Assembly: GCA_019638515.1 (NCBI GenBank)
Contig: JAHBTS010000001.1
Location: forward strand, 124,001 to 188,000
DNA from: Chitinophagales bacterium
GTDB taxonomy: Bacteria; Bacteroidota; Bacteroidia; Chitinophagales; LD1
Direction of reading: 5' to 3'
Length of the DNA: 64,000 bases
This document shows positions 54,272-63,235 of this stretch, piece by piece. How positions within the stretch are numbered: position 1 is the first letter of the stretch; every line of letters begins with the position of its first letter. The translations under genes were made by a program, and so were the position numbers. The notes under the pieces were generated by a model. The model saw only the letters and a list, made by a program, of their open reading frames with translations, did not search any database and had not been told where the DNA came from.

Positions 54272-54508
54272 TTATTCTGCGCTATCTGCTTTTTTCTTAG
54301 GAGCAGCAGCTTTTTTAGCTGGTGCGCGTTTTACGGTTTTCTTTTCGGCTGCTTCGGCAGTTTCTTTAGCAGGTTTAGCTGCTTTTTTAGCCGGTGATGC
54401 TTTGGCGGTAGCTGCATCTGCGGTAGCTTTTACTTTTTGCGGACGCGAATTGCCAAATGAACCTTTGAAAATTTTTCCTTTGCGGGTACGTTTATCTCCT
54501 CTTCCCAT
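54272..54508 (-). CDS. THX-type 30S ribosomal peptide with Lys/Ala/Pro tail
   Basis: The first 25 residues (MGRGDKRTRKGKIFKGSFG then NSRPQK) match THX peptides that plug the 30S head. The family is usually about 26-50 residues, but this frame continues to 78 with a tail of AKASPAKKAAKPAKE and PAKKAAAPKKK units, similar in composition to histone H1 tails. The tail could be a lineage extension on the ribosome or bind nucleic acid. The hairpin downstream ends transcription. No frameshift is seen. Confidence 0.85.
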   Translation of the reverse strand: MGRGDKRTRKGKIFKGSFGNSRPQKVKATADAATAKASPAKKAAKPAKETAEAAEKKTVKRAPAKKAAAPKKKADSAE

Positions 54509-54612
54509 GATTCTTATTAAATTTTATTGCGTGCGAAGATAGATTTTTTAAGATGTAAAAAAACGGTATTATGTTTTAATCGAAAAAAACTTTTGTTTTT
54601 GAATGCCAATTG

Positions 54613-55389
54613 CTACATGTTGAGCTTGCAGAGCACGGGGCAATGGTCGCTATGTTTAGCATCTTGAAGTATCTGTGCCTCAGCAATATGGTTGCGCAAA
54701 TTATCGGTTGCGGCAATATAGTCTATACGCCAACCCTTATTATTGGCTCGGGCATTGGCTCTATAGCTCCACCAACTGTATTGATGCAAATCGGTAGGAT
54801 GCAGAAACCTAAAACTATCGGTAAATCCGGTGGTGAAAAATTTTTCCATCCATGCGCGCTCTTCCGGTTTAAAACCCGATACATCCTTATTACGCACAGG
54901 GTCGTGAATATCAATAGCCGTATGGCATATATTATAGTCTCCGGCAACAATAAGTTTACTGCGCTCCTTTTGTAATGTTTGAAGGTAGGTATAAATATCT
55001 TCTAAATACCGCATTTTTACATCCTGCCTTTCATCACCTGTGGTGCCGCTCGGAAAGTAAGCACTCATTACGCTTAAATCGCCAAAATCCAAGCGGAGGT
55101 TTCTGCCTTCGGCATCATATTGTGGCAATCCTATACCTTCTACAACATTATCAGGTTTTAGCTTGGTAAAGATAGCTACACCACTGTAGCCCTTTTTTTC
55201 GGCAGGAAAAATATAGCATTCATAACCGAGTGCTTTAAAAGGCACATCAGAAAAATCTATGCGGCTCACTTTTATTTCTTGTAAACACACGATGTCTGCA
55301 TCTACGGTTTTTAGCCATTGGCTTAAACCCTTACTTTCAGCCGAGCGCACTCCATTTACATTGTACGAAAGTATTTTCAATTGATTCAT
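54613..55389 (-). CDS. xth: Exodeoxyribonuclease III
   Basis: The start at MNQLKILSYNVNGVRSA gives 258 residues, the family size; the longer upstream frame is not family-like. Motifs are LQEIKV (metal-binding Glu), the AGDYNICHTAIDIHDP segment and the final SDHCPVL (catalytic Asp-His). The enzyme cleaves DNA at abasic sites and digests 3' ends. It is divergent from the TonB-receptor gene. Confidence 0.94.
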   Translation of the reverse strand: MNQLKILSYNVNGVRSAESKGLSQWLKTVDADIVCLQEIKVSRIDFSDVPFKALGYECYIFPAEKKGYSGVAIFTKLKPDNVVEGIGLPQYDAEGRNLRLDFGDLSVMSAYFPSGTTGDERQDVKMRYLEDIYTYLQTLQKERSKLIVAGDYNICHTAIDIHDPVRNKDVSGFKPEERAWMEKFFTTGFTDSFRFLHPTDLHQYSWWSYRANARANNKGWRIDYIAATDNLRNHIAEAQILQDAKHSDHCPVLCKLNM

Positions 55390-55508
55390 GTTTCGAAACT
55401 TGTTAATTGATGCCGCAATGTGGCAATTTTGCGTTAAATATTTTGAATTTGCACATTCGAGGATTTCGTTTAGGTTTGCCCGAACTGAATTTTGGTTAAA
55501 ATTATAAA

Positions 55509-58001
55509 ATGAACATGAAGCGGATTTTTGCATTCCTATGTACCTGCTCCACTATTCTCCTCCACGCACAAACAGCTAAGTTAGTTGGTAAGGTTACCGA
55601 TGAAAAAGGTGAGGCCTTAATTAGCGCTAACATTATTATTGATGCCTCCAAGGGTTTAGGAGCCGTAACCGATTACGATGGCAATTACGAATTAGCTGCT
55701 CCGGCAGGAACTTATTCGGTATTGTATAAGTATATTGGTAAAGATGAAAAAAGAGTAAAAGTAACCTTGGCAGAGGGTGAAAAGAAAACACTCAACGTTA
55801 CGCTGGTAGAGCGCGAACAATTGATGGATGTGGTGGTGGTAACCGGCAGTAAATACGAGAAAAAAATGAGTGAAGAAACTGTTTCTATGGATGTGCTTAA
55901 AAGCGATTTGCTTAAAAGCAACAACCTAAACTCTTTAGATGCCGGTATGAACCGTGTGCCGGGCGTAACGGTAGTAGATGGGCAGGCTAATATCCGCGGA
56001 GGTGCGGGCTGGAGCTATGGAGCCGGAAGCCGCGTTTCTATCCTATACGATGATATGCCAATTATGAGTGCCGATGCTGCTGATGCAAAATGGAGCGCCA
56101 TTCCGGTAGAAAATATTGAGCAAGTAGAGATAATTAAAGGTGCAGCCTCTGCATTATATGGTTCTTCTGCATTAAATGGTATTATCAATGCCAGAACTGC
56201 CGTGCCGGGAAATGAGCCTTATACTCGCTTGCAAATGTCTGCCGGTTTATACGAAGGTCCACGTGCCAACTCTACCTTAGGAAAAACTTGGGATAGCAAA
56301 ACACATGCTTTCGGAAATATAAATTTTGCAGACAGAAGAAAACTTGGGCAAGTAGATTTGGTTTCCGGCATTGCTTACGATGGCAATAAAGGATATTTAG
56401 ATTCCAGCGATGGTAGTTGGGTTCGTGCCAACGTTAAAATCCGCTGGCGTGTAAAGCAGGTAGAGGGCTTAAATTTAGGTATCAACGTTACCGCTTACCA
56501 TAGTTGGGGTAAAACCTTCTTTATCTGGGCAGGAATAGATTCTTTAGGCTATAAACCATTGCCTAATTCGGTGAGCGTATATAGAACTTACCGCGCCACC
56601 ATAGATCCGTTTATTAACTATTACGATAAAAAAGACAACCACTTCTCGTTGCGCGGAAGAATTTTTACTTCGCCTAATTACAACAACACAGGGCAAGGTT
56701 CCATTCCTACCAAATTTTATGGAGAGTTTCAGTACTCTCGCCCGTTCTTTAAAAACAGAAAGAATTTTAATATGAATTTATTGGCAGGAGCCGTTGGTTC
56801 GCACGATAAGGTGTCGAGTCCCGAAGGTGCCACAGGTTCATTGTTTGGAAATAAAGTTGGGTACAGCGCTGCCGTGTATGCACAGGTGGATATGAAAATT
56901 GTGAAAACCCTCAACATTACCTTAGGTACTCGTTGGGAATACTTCCAGATAGAAAAAGATAACAGTTTAAAAGAGTTGCCTTATCCGGTATTCCGTATAG
57001 GTGCTAACTACCAAGCAGCAGAGGCTACTTATATCCGTGCTTCGTTTGGGCAAGGTTTCCGCTACCCTACCATTGCCGAAAAATACATCCGCACCAGTGT
57101 AGGCGCAATAGGAATTTATCCTAACCCTAAAATACAACCCGAGAAAGGATACAGCGCAGAATTGGGTATAAAACAAGGCTTCAAATTCGGTAAGTGGAGT
57201 GGCTTTGTAGATGCTGCAGGATTTTACAATGGATATACCAATATGATGGAGTTTACATTTGGTCAGTTTGGTAACTCTTTGTACGATATTGTGGGAGGAA
57301 CCTCCAGTCCAAACTATCGTCCAGATCAGCCGTTGGATCCACTATTTGGCGTGGGATTCTCTTCACAAAACATTGGAAATATCAGAATTTTGGGAACCGA
57401 AATTTTAGGTGCAGTAACCGGAAAAGTGGGCAACGATGTAAATATGAATTTTATTTTTGGTTATACATTTATAGATCCAAGAGTGGTGGGAAAAAACTGG
57501 GATCAAACCGATTTGAAATTGTTTAATGTGTATGGCGATCCGGTAAAAGTAGCAGGGAAAGATACACCACAAGTTGCCAATCCTAATTCGTATGCAGCAA
57601 CTTCATCATCTTCTTCTAATGTGTTGAAGTACAGAAACCGCCATACCTTCCGTTTCGATTACACTATTTCCTACAAAGTAATTGAGTGGAATTTTAATTT
57701 GCAGTACAATAGCTATTTAGAAAATGTGGATTACGCCTTTGTAAGCCCATTATTCACCGGATTCGAAAAAGGATTTAATGCTTCTCCATTCTCCGGTTTG
57801 GCAGAGTTTAGAAAACGCCAGGAAAATAAAGCCATTAAGGGCGATATGATTTTAAATACTACTTTCTCTTGGAATATTACACCTAAGTTAAAACTTGGTT
57901 TCTTAGTAAAGAACTTGCTTAACTGGGAATATACTCCTCGCCCTGGTTACTATGGCGAGCCAAGAAATTACACCATGCAGTTCTCTTATCAGTTTAATTA
58001 A
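55509..58001 (+). CDS. TonB-dependent receptor with N-terminal carboxypeptidase-regulatory-like domain
   Basis: The 830-residue protein has a signal (ending near LLHAQTA), a CarboxypepD_reg-like domain (about 22-105, with VGKVTDEKGEALISANIII), a plug domain with a TonB-box-type start VVVVTGSKYEKK and the VPGVTVVDGQANIRGG, then AASALYGSSALNGIIN segments, and a beta-barrel ending in NYTMQFSYQFN. Ligand is unknown. It precedes a small lipoprotein by 17 bp. A second ATG at 55515 is an alternative start. Confidence 0.93.
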   Translation: MNMKRIFAFLCTCSTILLHAQTAKLVGKVTDEKGEALISANIIIDASKGLGAVTDYDGNYELAAPAGTYSVLYKYIGKDEKRVKVTLAEGEKKTLNVTLVEREQLMDVVVVTGSKYEKKMSEETVSMDVLKSDLLKSNNLNSLDAGMNRVPGVTVVDGQANIRGGAGWSYGAGSRVSILYDDMPIMSADAADAKWSAIPVENIEQVEIIKGAASALYGSSALNGIINARTAVPGNEPYTRLQMSAGLYEGPRANSTLGKTWDSKTHAFGNINFADRRKLGQVDLVSGIAYDGNKGYLDSSDGSWVRANVKIRWRVKQVEGLNLGINVTAYHSWGKTFFIWAGIDSLGYKPLPNSVSVYRTYRATIDPFINYYDKKDNHFSLRGRIFTSPNYNNTGQGSIPTKFYGEFQYSRPFFKNRKNFNMNLLAGAVGSHDKVSSPEGATGSLFGNKVGYSAAVYAQVDMKIVKTLNITLGTRWEYFQIEKDNSLKELPYPVFRIGANYQAAEATYIRASFGQGFRYPTIAEKYIRTSVGAIGIYPNPKIQPEKGYSAELGIKQGFKFGKWSGFVDAAGFYNGYTNMMEFTFGQFGNSLYDIVGGTSSPNYRPDQPLDPLFGVGFSSQNIGNIRILGTEILGAVTGKVGNDVNMNFIFGYTFIDPRVVGKNWDQTDLKLFNVYGDPVKVAGKDTPQVANPNSYAATSSSSSNVLKYRNRHTFRFDYTISYKVIEWNFNLQYNSYLENVDYAFVSPLFTGFEKGFNASPFSGLAEFRKRQENKAIKGDMILNTTFSWNITPKLKLGFLVKNLLNWEYTPRPGYYGEPRNYTMQFSYQFN

Positions 58002-58018
58002 AAATGGATTTTTTACGT

Positions 58019-58471
58019 ATGAAAAAAATAGCAGCAATTATAGTTGTGGCAGCAGCATTAGCAATTTCGCAGAGTGCATGTAATAAACCCGATGCGGGAG
58101 CCATAGTAGAAGGTGTGTATAAGTTTGCGCCTACCAGTTCGTATGTGGCATATAAGTATAAAATAGTGGCCGATACTTTCCAGCTTACAAAGTTGTACGA
58201 TAACTTCTTTTTCAACGAGCCGTTTCCTACGGTTGAAATTAAAAAAGTATCTACCGTAGAAGCTACTTTTAAGCAAACAGTACCGGGCGATACTTTTTAT
58301 TTCGAAAATGTAAAACTACTCTTAGATGGAGGTGGAACATTGCTCAATGCTCCGGTTAAAAACGGTTTATATTTAAAGGGTTCGGTTATTGGGTATGAAT
58401 TGAAATACGATATAGTAGATACTACGAATAAAAAACTTATTCGCGTATTGGGGGTAGAGCCACCTAAATAG
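58019..58471 (+). CDS. Small lipoprotein following the TonB receptor
   Basis: The ATG at 58019 (MKKIAAIIVVAAALAISQSAC) gives a signal with a lipidation Cys at about residue 21 and a 150-residue product. The mature part has beta-strand pattern (YKFAPTSSYVAYKYK, GDTFYFENVKLLLDGGG) and no recognised motif. Its position right after the receptor and before a terminator suggests a surface accessory lipoprotein that may help bind the receptor's substrate. This is inference only. Confidence 0.7.
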   Translation: MKKIAAIIVVAAALAISQSACNKPDAGAIVEGVYKFAPTSSYVAYKYKIVADTFQLTKLYDNFFFNEPFPTVEIKKVSTVEATFKQTVPGDTFYFENVKLLLDGGGTLLNAPVKNGLYLKGSVIGYELKYDIVDTTNKKLIRVLGVEPPK

Positions 58472-58496
58472 AAAATGGGCTACGCTCCTTAATCAT

Positions 58497-58540
58497 AAAG
58501 GCTGAAGTTTCTTTCCAAAAAACTTCAGCCTTTAATTTTT
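58497..58540 (+). terminator. Strong rho-independent terminator after the TonB/lipoprotein unit
   Basis: A perfect 14-bp stem (58497-58510 with 58520-58533, AAAGGCTGAAGTTT against AAACTTCAGCCTTT) encloses a 9-nt loop and is followed by AATTTTTTATA. The stem begins 26 bp after the lipoprotein stop and ends 19 bp before the dinB start. Confidence 0.88.
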
Positions 58541-58552
58541 TATATTCGTTAT

Positions 58553-59755
58553 ATGCCGGAATTGCGTTTTATTTTGCATAAAGATTTAGACTCTTTCTTT
58601 GTTTCGGTAGAAAGAGTTTTAGACCCTTCGCTTAATGGCAAACCGGTAATAGTGGGCGGCAACTCCAATCGGGGAGTGGTTTCTTCTTGTAGTTACGAAG
58701 CGCGAGCGCTGGGCGTGCACTCTGCCATGCCAACCAAAAAAGCCTATGAACTTTGCCCTCAAGCTGTTTTTATTTCAGGCAATACGGCAGAATATAGCCG
58801 CTATTCTAAAATGGTAACGGCTGTAATTGCCGATATGGTTCCTTTGTATGAAAAGGCTTCTATTGATGAATTTTATATAGACTTAACCGGTATGGAAAAG
58901 TTTTTTGGCTGCTACCAGTATGCACAAAAAATACGCCAGCGGATTATGGACGAAACCGGATTGCCCATTTCATTCGGACTTTCGGTAAATAAAATGGTAG
59001 CAAAAATGGCTACCAATAGCGCTAAACCCAACGGACATTTATTTGTACCCCAAGAGCAGGTGTTAGATTTTTTAGCTCCAATGGCTGTTCGAAAAATTCC
59101 GTTTTTGGGAGAAAAAATGGAACAAGAATTAAAGAAAGAAGGCATTGCCACCATTGCACAGTTACGTGAAGTGCCGCTCCCAAAATTGATAAAACAGTTT
59201 GGTAAGCAAGGTGTGTTTTTATTCAATAGCGCTAGAGGAATAAACCATAGCGAAGTAACTCCATATCACGAGTCGAAATCGTTGAGTGTTGAGCGCACTT
59301 TCGATATGGATTCTTCTAATAGAGAATGGTTAGAAAAGGTTGTAATACTCTTGGCCGAAAAATTGGCTCAAGAATTGCGACAAGAAGGAATGTTGGCATC
59401 GTGTGTAACACTAAAATTGCGCTTCCCCGATTTTAAAACGGTAACGCGGCAAATGCAGATAGACTATACTGCTTCAACCCAAAAACTTACAAGCTATTTA
59501 TTACAACTTTTTAAGGAGCTATATAGTGCAGGCACGCCTATCCGCTTATTGGGAATTCGTTTTTCCGATTTGGTAAAAGGTGCGCACCAAACCAATTTGT
59601 TTGATGAGGAAAGAACACCTTTGTACAAAGCAATTGATGAGGTGAAACTAAAGTATGGCTCCAATAAGGTTTCGATAGCCGAAAACATAGATATGCACAA
59701 TGTAAAGCGAAACCAAGATGTGCGTACCGCCAGCGAAAAAGGTGAGGCGCATTAG
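58553..59755 (+). CDS. dinB: DNA polymerase IV (Y-family)
   Basis: Translesion polymerase with HKDLDSFFVSVERVLDPSLNG at the start (metal-binding Asp), SSCSYEARALGVHSAMPTKKA, and the catalytic SIDEFYIDLTGMEKFFG. The C-terminal little-finger region follows. Length (400) is normal. It starts 12 bp after the terminator's U-run and its stop overlaps that of convergent apaG by 3-4 bp. Confidence 0.96.
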   Translation: MPELRFILHKDLDSFFVSVERVLDPSLNGKPVIVGGNSNRGVVSSCSYEARALGVHSAMPTKKAYELCPQAVFISGNTAEYSRYSKMVTAVIADMVPLYEKASIDEFYIDLTGMEKFFGCYQYAQKIRQRIMDETGLPISFGLSVNKMVAKMATNSAKPNGHLFVPQEQVLDFLAPMAVRKIPFLGEKMEQELKKEGIATIAQLREVPLPKLIKQFGKQGVFLFNSARGINHSEVTPYHESKSLSVERTFDMDSSNREWLEKVVILLAEKLAQELRQEGMLASCVTLKLRFPDFKTVTRQMQIDYTASTQKLTSYLLQLFKELYSAGTPIRLLGIRFSDLVKGAHQTNLFDEERTPLYKAIDEVKLKYGSNKVSIAENIDMHNVKRNQDVRTASEKGEAH

Positions 59756-60138
59756 TTTAAAATTACGGGTGCCAATAAGTGAAAACGAGGAATAGAAACT
59801 TCAAACAGTTTACCGGTAGTTTTGTTCTCAAAGGTGTATTCGCCTTCCATGGTGCCAATGGCAGTATCGAGTGGACAAGAACTGGTGTATTCAAATACTT
59901 CGTTGGGTTGGAGCAAAGGTTGTTCACCAATTACGCCTTCGCCCCAAACGTGCTCCACTTTGCCGGTGCCTGAAGTAATAACCCAATGGCGCTTTTGCAA
60001 TTGTACCGGAAATGAATTGGTGTTGCGGATGGTAATTTGGTAAATAAACAAGTAGCGATTGGCAAGCGGCACCGAATGGTGGTGGCTGAAACCACTTTCT
60101 ACTACTATTTCAATTCCCAAGGTGGTGGCTGTTTCCAT
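59752..60138 (-). CDS. apaG: ApaG family protein
   Basis: The 128-residue ApaG/DUF525 protein has the FLYQITIRNTNS and RHWVITSGTGKVEHVWGEGVIGEQPLL segments and YTSSCPLDTAIGTMEGEY, diagnostic of the family. ApaG has an Fn3-like fold and is linked to cation or nucleotide metabolism, with function unclear. It overlaps the stop of dinB on the opposite strand. Confidence 0.94.
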   Translation of the reverse strand: METATTLGIEIVVESGFSHHHSVPLANRYLFIYQITIRNTNSFPVQLQKRHWVITSGTGKVEHVWGEGVIGEQPLLQPNEVFEYTSSCPLDTAIGTMEGEYTFENKTTGKLFEVSIPRFHLLAPVILN

Positions 60139-60232
60139 ACTTCAAAAATGCAAGTTGAAAATATGCCAACTTTAGTTGCACGCACATTCATTTATCAACA
60201 ATGTTTGTAAGCGCCAAAAAGGTATGGATGGT

Positions 60233-60418
60233 TTACTCTGCTGTGCAGGTGTAACCTTGCGATTTTCTGGTATCTACTTCGGCTTCGTAAGCGGTAGATG
60301 AGGAGTAATTGCTTTCGCAAAGTTTTTCGGAGGAGGAGCCTTTTTCGCAGTTTACACACTTAGAGCAAGAAGCCAAAAGAAGTGTGCTACATAGTGCTGC
60401 TATTACGGGAGTTTTCAT
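60233..60418 (-). CDS. Small Cys-rich lipoprotein
   Basis: The 61-residue product starts at MKTPVIAALCSTLLLASC; the lipidation Cys is at residue 18. Five further Cys follow (KCVNCEK, KLCESN, YTCTAE), suggesting disulfides or a bound metal. Similar small lipoproteins are frequent in Bacteroidota, with unknown role. The ATG at 60418 is chosen over longer upstream frames because the signal starts there. It is divergent from the PAP2-like gene, with 78 bp between starts. Confidence 0.72.
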   Translation of the reverse strand: MKTPVIAALCSTLLLASCSKCVNCEKGSSSEKLCESNYSSSTAYEAEVDTRKSQGYTCTAE

Positions 60419-60496
60419 AAGTTGAAATTTTATTGTGTGAAAATAATTGCTTTGCGATGTTTGCAGTAGCTTTAAGTTTAAACGAGTGTAATTTTT

Positions 60497-61138
60497 ATGC
60501 AGAAATTTTTTGCCAATACTATTTCTTATGTTTTCCATCCATTGCTGTTTCCTACATATGGCACGGTAGCCATTATTTCTTCTAACCCATATTTGTTTGG
60601 AAATTTTAATGCTAAGAACCAGTTTATTTGGGTGGTGCTGGTATTTGTTTTAACCTTTATTTTTCCTACGGTTTGGCTGGTTATGATGCGTAAGTTGCAA
60701 ATGATAGAATCGCTGGAATTGCGTACTAATAAGGAGCGGATTATTCCATTTATTGCCATTGCTACTTTTTATTTGTGGGCATACCGCATGTTTAAACCAA
60801 GTGCAGGCAATGCGTTTTTTGCTAATGAAATAGTTTCAAACATGTTGCTAGGTGCTACCATTTCTATTTTCATTGGATTTGTAATAAATATATTTAGCAA
60901 GGTAAGTTTGCACGCAATGGGCGCAGGTTGCTTTTTTGCATTATGTTTAACATTGGTGCGGTATTCCGATTTTAACCTTACACTGCTTATTATCGCAGCC
61001 ATTGTGGTGGCTGGTGCTATTGGCAGTGCACGTTTAATTTTAGGGGCGCATAGTCCGAGAGAAGTTTTTTCAGGTTATTTAATTGGGTTTGCAGGCTTGT
61101 TTACAGCCTTTAATATACTACCGAAGTTGTTTAATTAA
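60497..61138 (+). CDS. PAP2-like membrane phosphatase
   Basis: The 213-residue protein has about six membrane helices. SARLILGAHSPREVFSGYLIG matches PAP2 motif 3 (SRxxxxxHxxxD-like), in which Asp is replaced by Glu, and KVSLHAMGAG stands where PSGH is expected. Such proteins dephosphorylate phosphatidate, undecaprenyl diphosphate or lipid A. The altered motif 2 leaves activity uncertain. It is convergent with the DCC-family gene. Confidence 0.75.
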   Translation: MQKFFANTISYVFHPLLFPTYGTVAIISSNPYLFGNFNAKNQFIWVVLVFVLTFIFPTVWLVMMRKLQMIESLELRTNKERIIPFIAIATFYLWAYRMFKPSAGNAFFANEIVSNMLLGATISIFIGFVINIFSKVSLHAMGAGCFFALCLTLVRYSDFNLTLLIIAAIVVAGAIGSARLILGAHSPREVFSGYLIGFAGLFTAFNILPKLFN

Positions 61139-61170
61139 AAACCAACAGTTGCAGGTAGAAAAAATCTCAA

Positions 61171-61593
61171 TTAGGATAAAAACCTGTTTCGCCATTCTGG
61201 TCTTGGCAGCATACATTCATTTTTTTTTCCGAACCAGCGATAGCGATTGGTAGCAATAAAATTGTACATGGCATCGCGTACAAAGCGTGGTATTACAATA
61301 AAGCCGTAAAGTAATTTCCATCCTCCCGAAAGGTGTTTGGCAATTCTAAGTGCGGCATCGGAACGTTGGAATATTTTCCCGTTTTGTAGCAATACAATAC
61401 TATCGAAGTGCGTGGTGTCTAAGCCTTGTTGTAATAAAATTTCTTGTGCAAAATTTGATTGTAGGGAGGCGAATTTAAAGTATGCAGCGGTGTCGCGTAG
61501 CAGAATAAATTGAACTGAAGATTCGCATAAATTGCAAACTCCATCAAACAATACAATGGCGTTTGGGTGATGGTTTTCTTCTTTTAAGTTCAT
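61171..61593 (-). CDS. Thiol-disulfide oxidoreductase DCC family (DUF393)
   Basis: The defining DGVCNLC motif puts Cys at residues 20 and 23, with Asp 17 before it, and the C-terminal RYRWFGKKNECMLP segment is family-typical. DCC proteins resemble thioredoxin-fold redox enzymes, but substrates are unknown. The gene is 9 bp downstream of udk on the same strand. Confidence 0.92.
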   Translation of the reverse strand: MNLKEENHHPNAIVLFDGVCNLCESSVQFILLRDTAAYFKFASLQSNFAQEILLQQGLDTTHFDSIVLLQNGKIFQRSDAALRIAKHLSGGWKLLYGFIVIPRFVRDAMYNFIATNRYRWFGKKNECMLPRPEWRNRFLS

Positions 61594-61602
61594 GGTATAG
61601 GA

Positions 61603-62229
61603 CTATTGTAGCGAAGTGGCGTGCTTGTTTAGTTTTTGCTTTATCATACTTACCAATACATCAATGGCTACGTGGTTCATGCCACCTTGCGGAATAATTA
61701 AATCGGCATAGCGCTTGGTGGGTTCTATAAACTGTTGGTGCATGGCTTTTACTATTTCGTAACGCATCAAAACATCTTCGAGTTTTCTGCCTCGTTCCAA
61801 AATATCGCGCTCAATAATGCGCATGAGGCGATCGTCTGCTTCGGCATCTACAAATACTTTTAGGGTGCAAAGATTGCGTATGCGCTCATCGGTAAAAAGC
61901 AATATCCCTTCTACTATCATTACGTGTTTGGGTTCAATGGTAATGGTAGCTGCTTGGCGCGAACTGGTTACGTAATCGTAAGTAGGTTCTTCTATGGGTT
62001 TATCTTGTTTTAGTTCTTCTAGATGTTTTACCATTAGGTCAAATTCAATAGAATTTGGATGGTCGAAATTTATGAGTGCTCTTTCTTCAAGCGTAAGGTG
62101 TTTGTTGTCTTTGTAATAAGAATCTTGCGAAAGAACAGCAACTTCGCTCCGTTTTATTTTCTCTAAAATATTGCGAACTACCGTTGTTTTTCCACTGCCC
62201 GAACCACCTGTTATACCTATAATAATCAC
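61603..62229 (-). CDS. udk: Uridine kinase
   Basis: Udk phosphorylates uridine and cytidine in pyrimidine salvage. The P-loop GGSGSGKTT starts the protein; then LSQDSYYKDNKHL, FDHPNSIEFDLM and EGILLFTDERIRNL are family motifs. Length (208) is normal. It is upstream of the DCC gene and about 60 bp downstream of dapD on the same strand. Confidence 0.96.
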   Translation of the reverse strand: MIIIGITGGSGSGKTTVVRNILEKIKRSEVAVLSQDSYYKDNKHLTLEERALINFDHPNSIEFDLMVKHLEELKQDKPIEEPTYDYVTSSRQAATITIEPKHVMIVEGILLFTDERIRNLCTLKVFVDAEADDRLMRIIERDILERGRKLEDVLMRYEIVKAMHQQFIEPTKRYADLIIPQGGMNHVAIDVLVSMIKQKLNKHATSLQ

Positions 62230-62289
62230 CTTTTATACATTGAATTTTAATAAAGAATAGAAGTGCAAAGATAAACTAGTGCTCGAATT

Positions 62290-63111
62290 TTATACCGCTA
62301 CGGAATGTTCGCGAAGCGCATCGTTTAGCGATGTTTTTTTATCGGTACTTTCTTTTCGTTTACCAATAATAAGGGCGCATGGCACTTGGTAATTGCCTGC
62401 CGGAAATGTTTTGGTGTAGCTGCCTGGAATTACCACACTTCTTTCGGGTACATAACTTTTGTATTCCACAGGCTGGTTGCTGGTTACGTCAATAATTTTA
62501 GTGCTGGCAGTAAGTACCACATTGGCACCCAATACTGCTTCTTTGCCCACATGCACGCCTTCTACCACAATGCAGCGCGAACCTATAAAGCAGTTGTCTT
62601 CAATAATTACCGGAGCGGCTTGTACTGGTTCTAATACGCCTCCAATGCCCACGCCTCCGCTTAGGTGCACATGCTTGCCTATTTGTGCGCAACTGCCAAC
62701 AGTGGCCCAAGTATCTACCATGGTGCCTTCGCCTACATAAGCGCCAATATTGGTATATGAAGGCATTAAAATAACGCCTTTTTCTATGAAAGCCCCATAG
62801 CGCGCAACAGCATGTGGCACCACGCGTACGCCTAAATCTTTGTAGTTCTTTTTGAGTTTCATTTTATCGTGAAATTCAAAAGGTCCCACTTCCATCACTT
62901 CCATTGCACGAATAGGGAAATATAGTATCACGGCTTTTTTTATCCATTCATTTACCTGCCATCCGTTTGCAGTTGGCTCTGCAACCCTTAATGTTCCTTT
63001 GTCTAAAGATTCAATAACAGTTTCAATTGCTTGTTTGCTTTCTGTGGATGCCAGCAGGTTTCTGTCGTTCCAAATTTCTTCTATGGTGGCAGCTAAATGG
63101 TGAGTACTCAT
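62290..63111 (-). CDS. dapD: Tetrahydrodipicolinate N-succinyltransferase
   Basis: DapD makes N-succinyl-2-amino-6-oxopimelate in the succinylase route to lysine and meso-diaminopimelate for peptidoglycan. The N-terminal helical part is followed by a left-handed beta-helix with YVGEGTMVDTWATVGSCAQIG, VHLSGGVGIGGVLEP and SRCIVVEGVHVG. Length (273) is normal. Its presence suggests the succinylase pathway instead of the DapL route in this organism. Confidence 0.95.
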   Translation of the reverse strand: MSTHHLAATIEEIWNDRNLLASTESKQAIETVIESLDKGTLRVAEPTANGWQVNEWIKKAVILYFPIRAMEVMEVGPFEFHDKMKLKKNYKDLGVRVVPHAVARYGAFIEKGVILMPSYTNIGAYVGEGTMVDTWATVGSCAQIGKHVHLSGGVGIGGVLEPVQAAPVIIEDNCFIGSRCIVVEGVHVGKEAVLGANVVLTASTKIIDVTSNQPVEYKSYVPERSVVIPGSYTKTFPAGNYQVPCALIIGKRKESTDKKTSLNDALREHSVAV

Positions 63112-63172
63112 GTATTATATTTTGCGCAGCAATGATACAAAAGAGGACGGCTTTAAAGAAAATGTGTGCTTT

Positions 63173-63180
63173 TATGTTTG
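63173..63180 (+). promoter_or_regulatory. Possible -7 box (TATGTTTG) upstream of the last gene
   Basis: An exact TAnnTTTG octamer lies 55 bp upstream of the ATG at 63236. There is no clear -33 TTG, so support is modest. Confidence 0.25.
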
Positions 63181-63235
63181 CAGATATAAAATAAAGAATA
63201 ATTTTTGCAGGGAATACAAATCATCCTTTTTCTAT

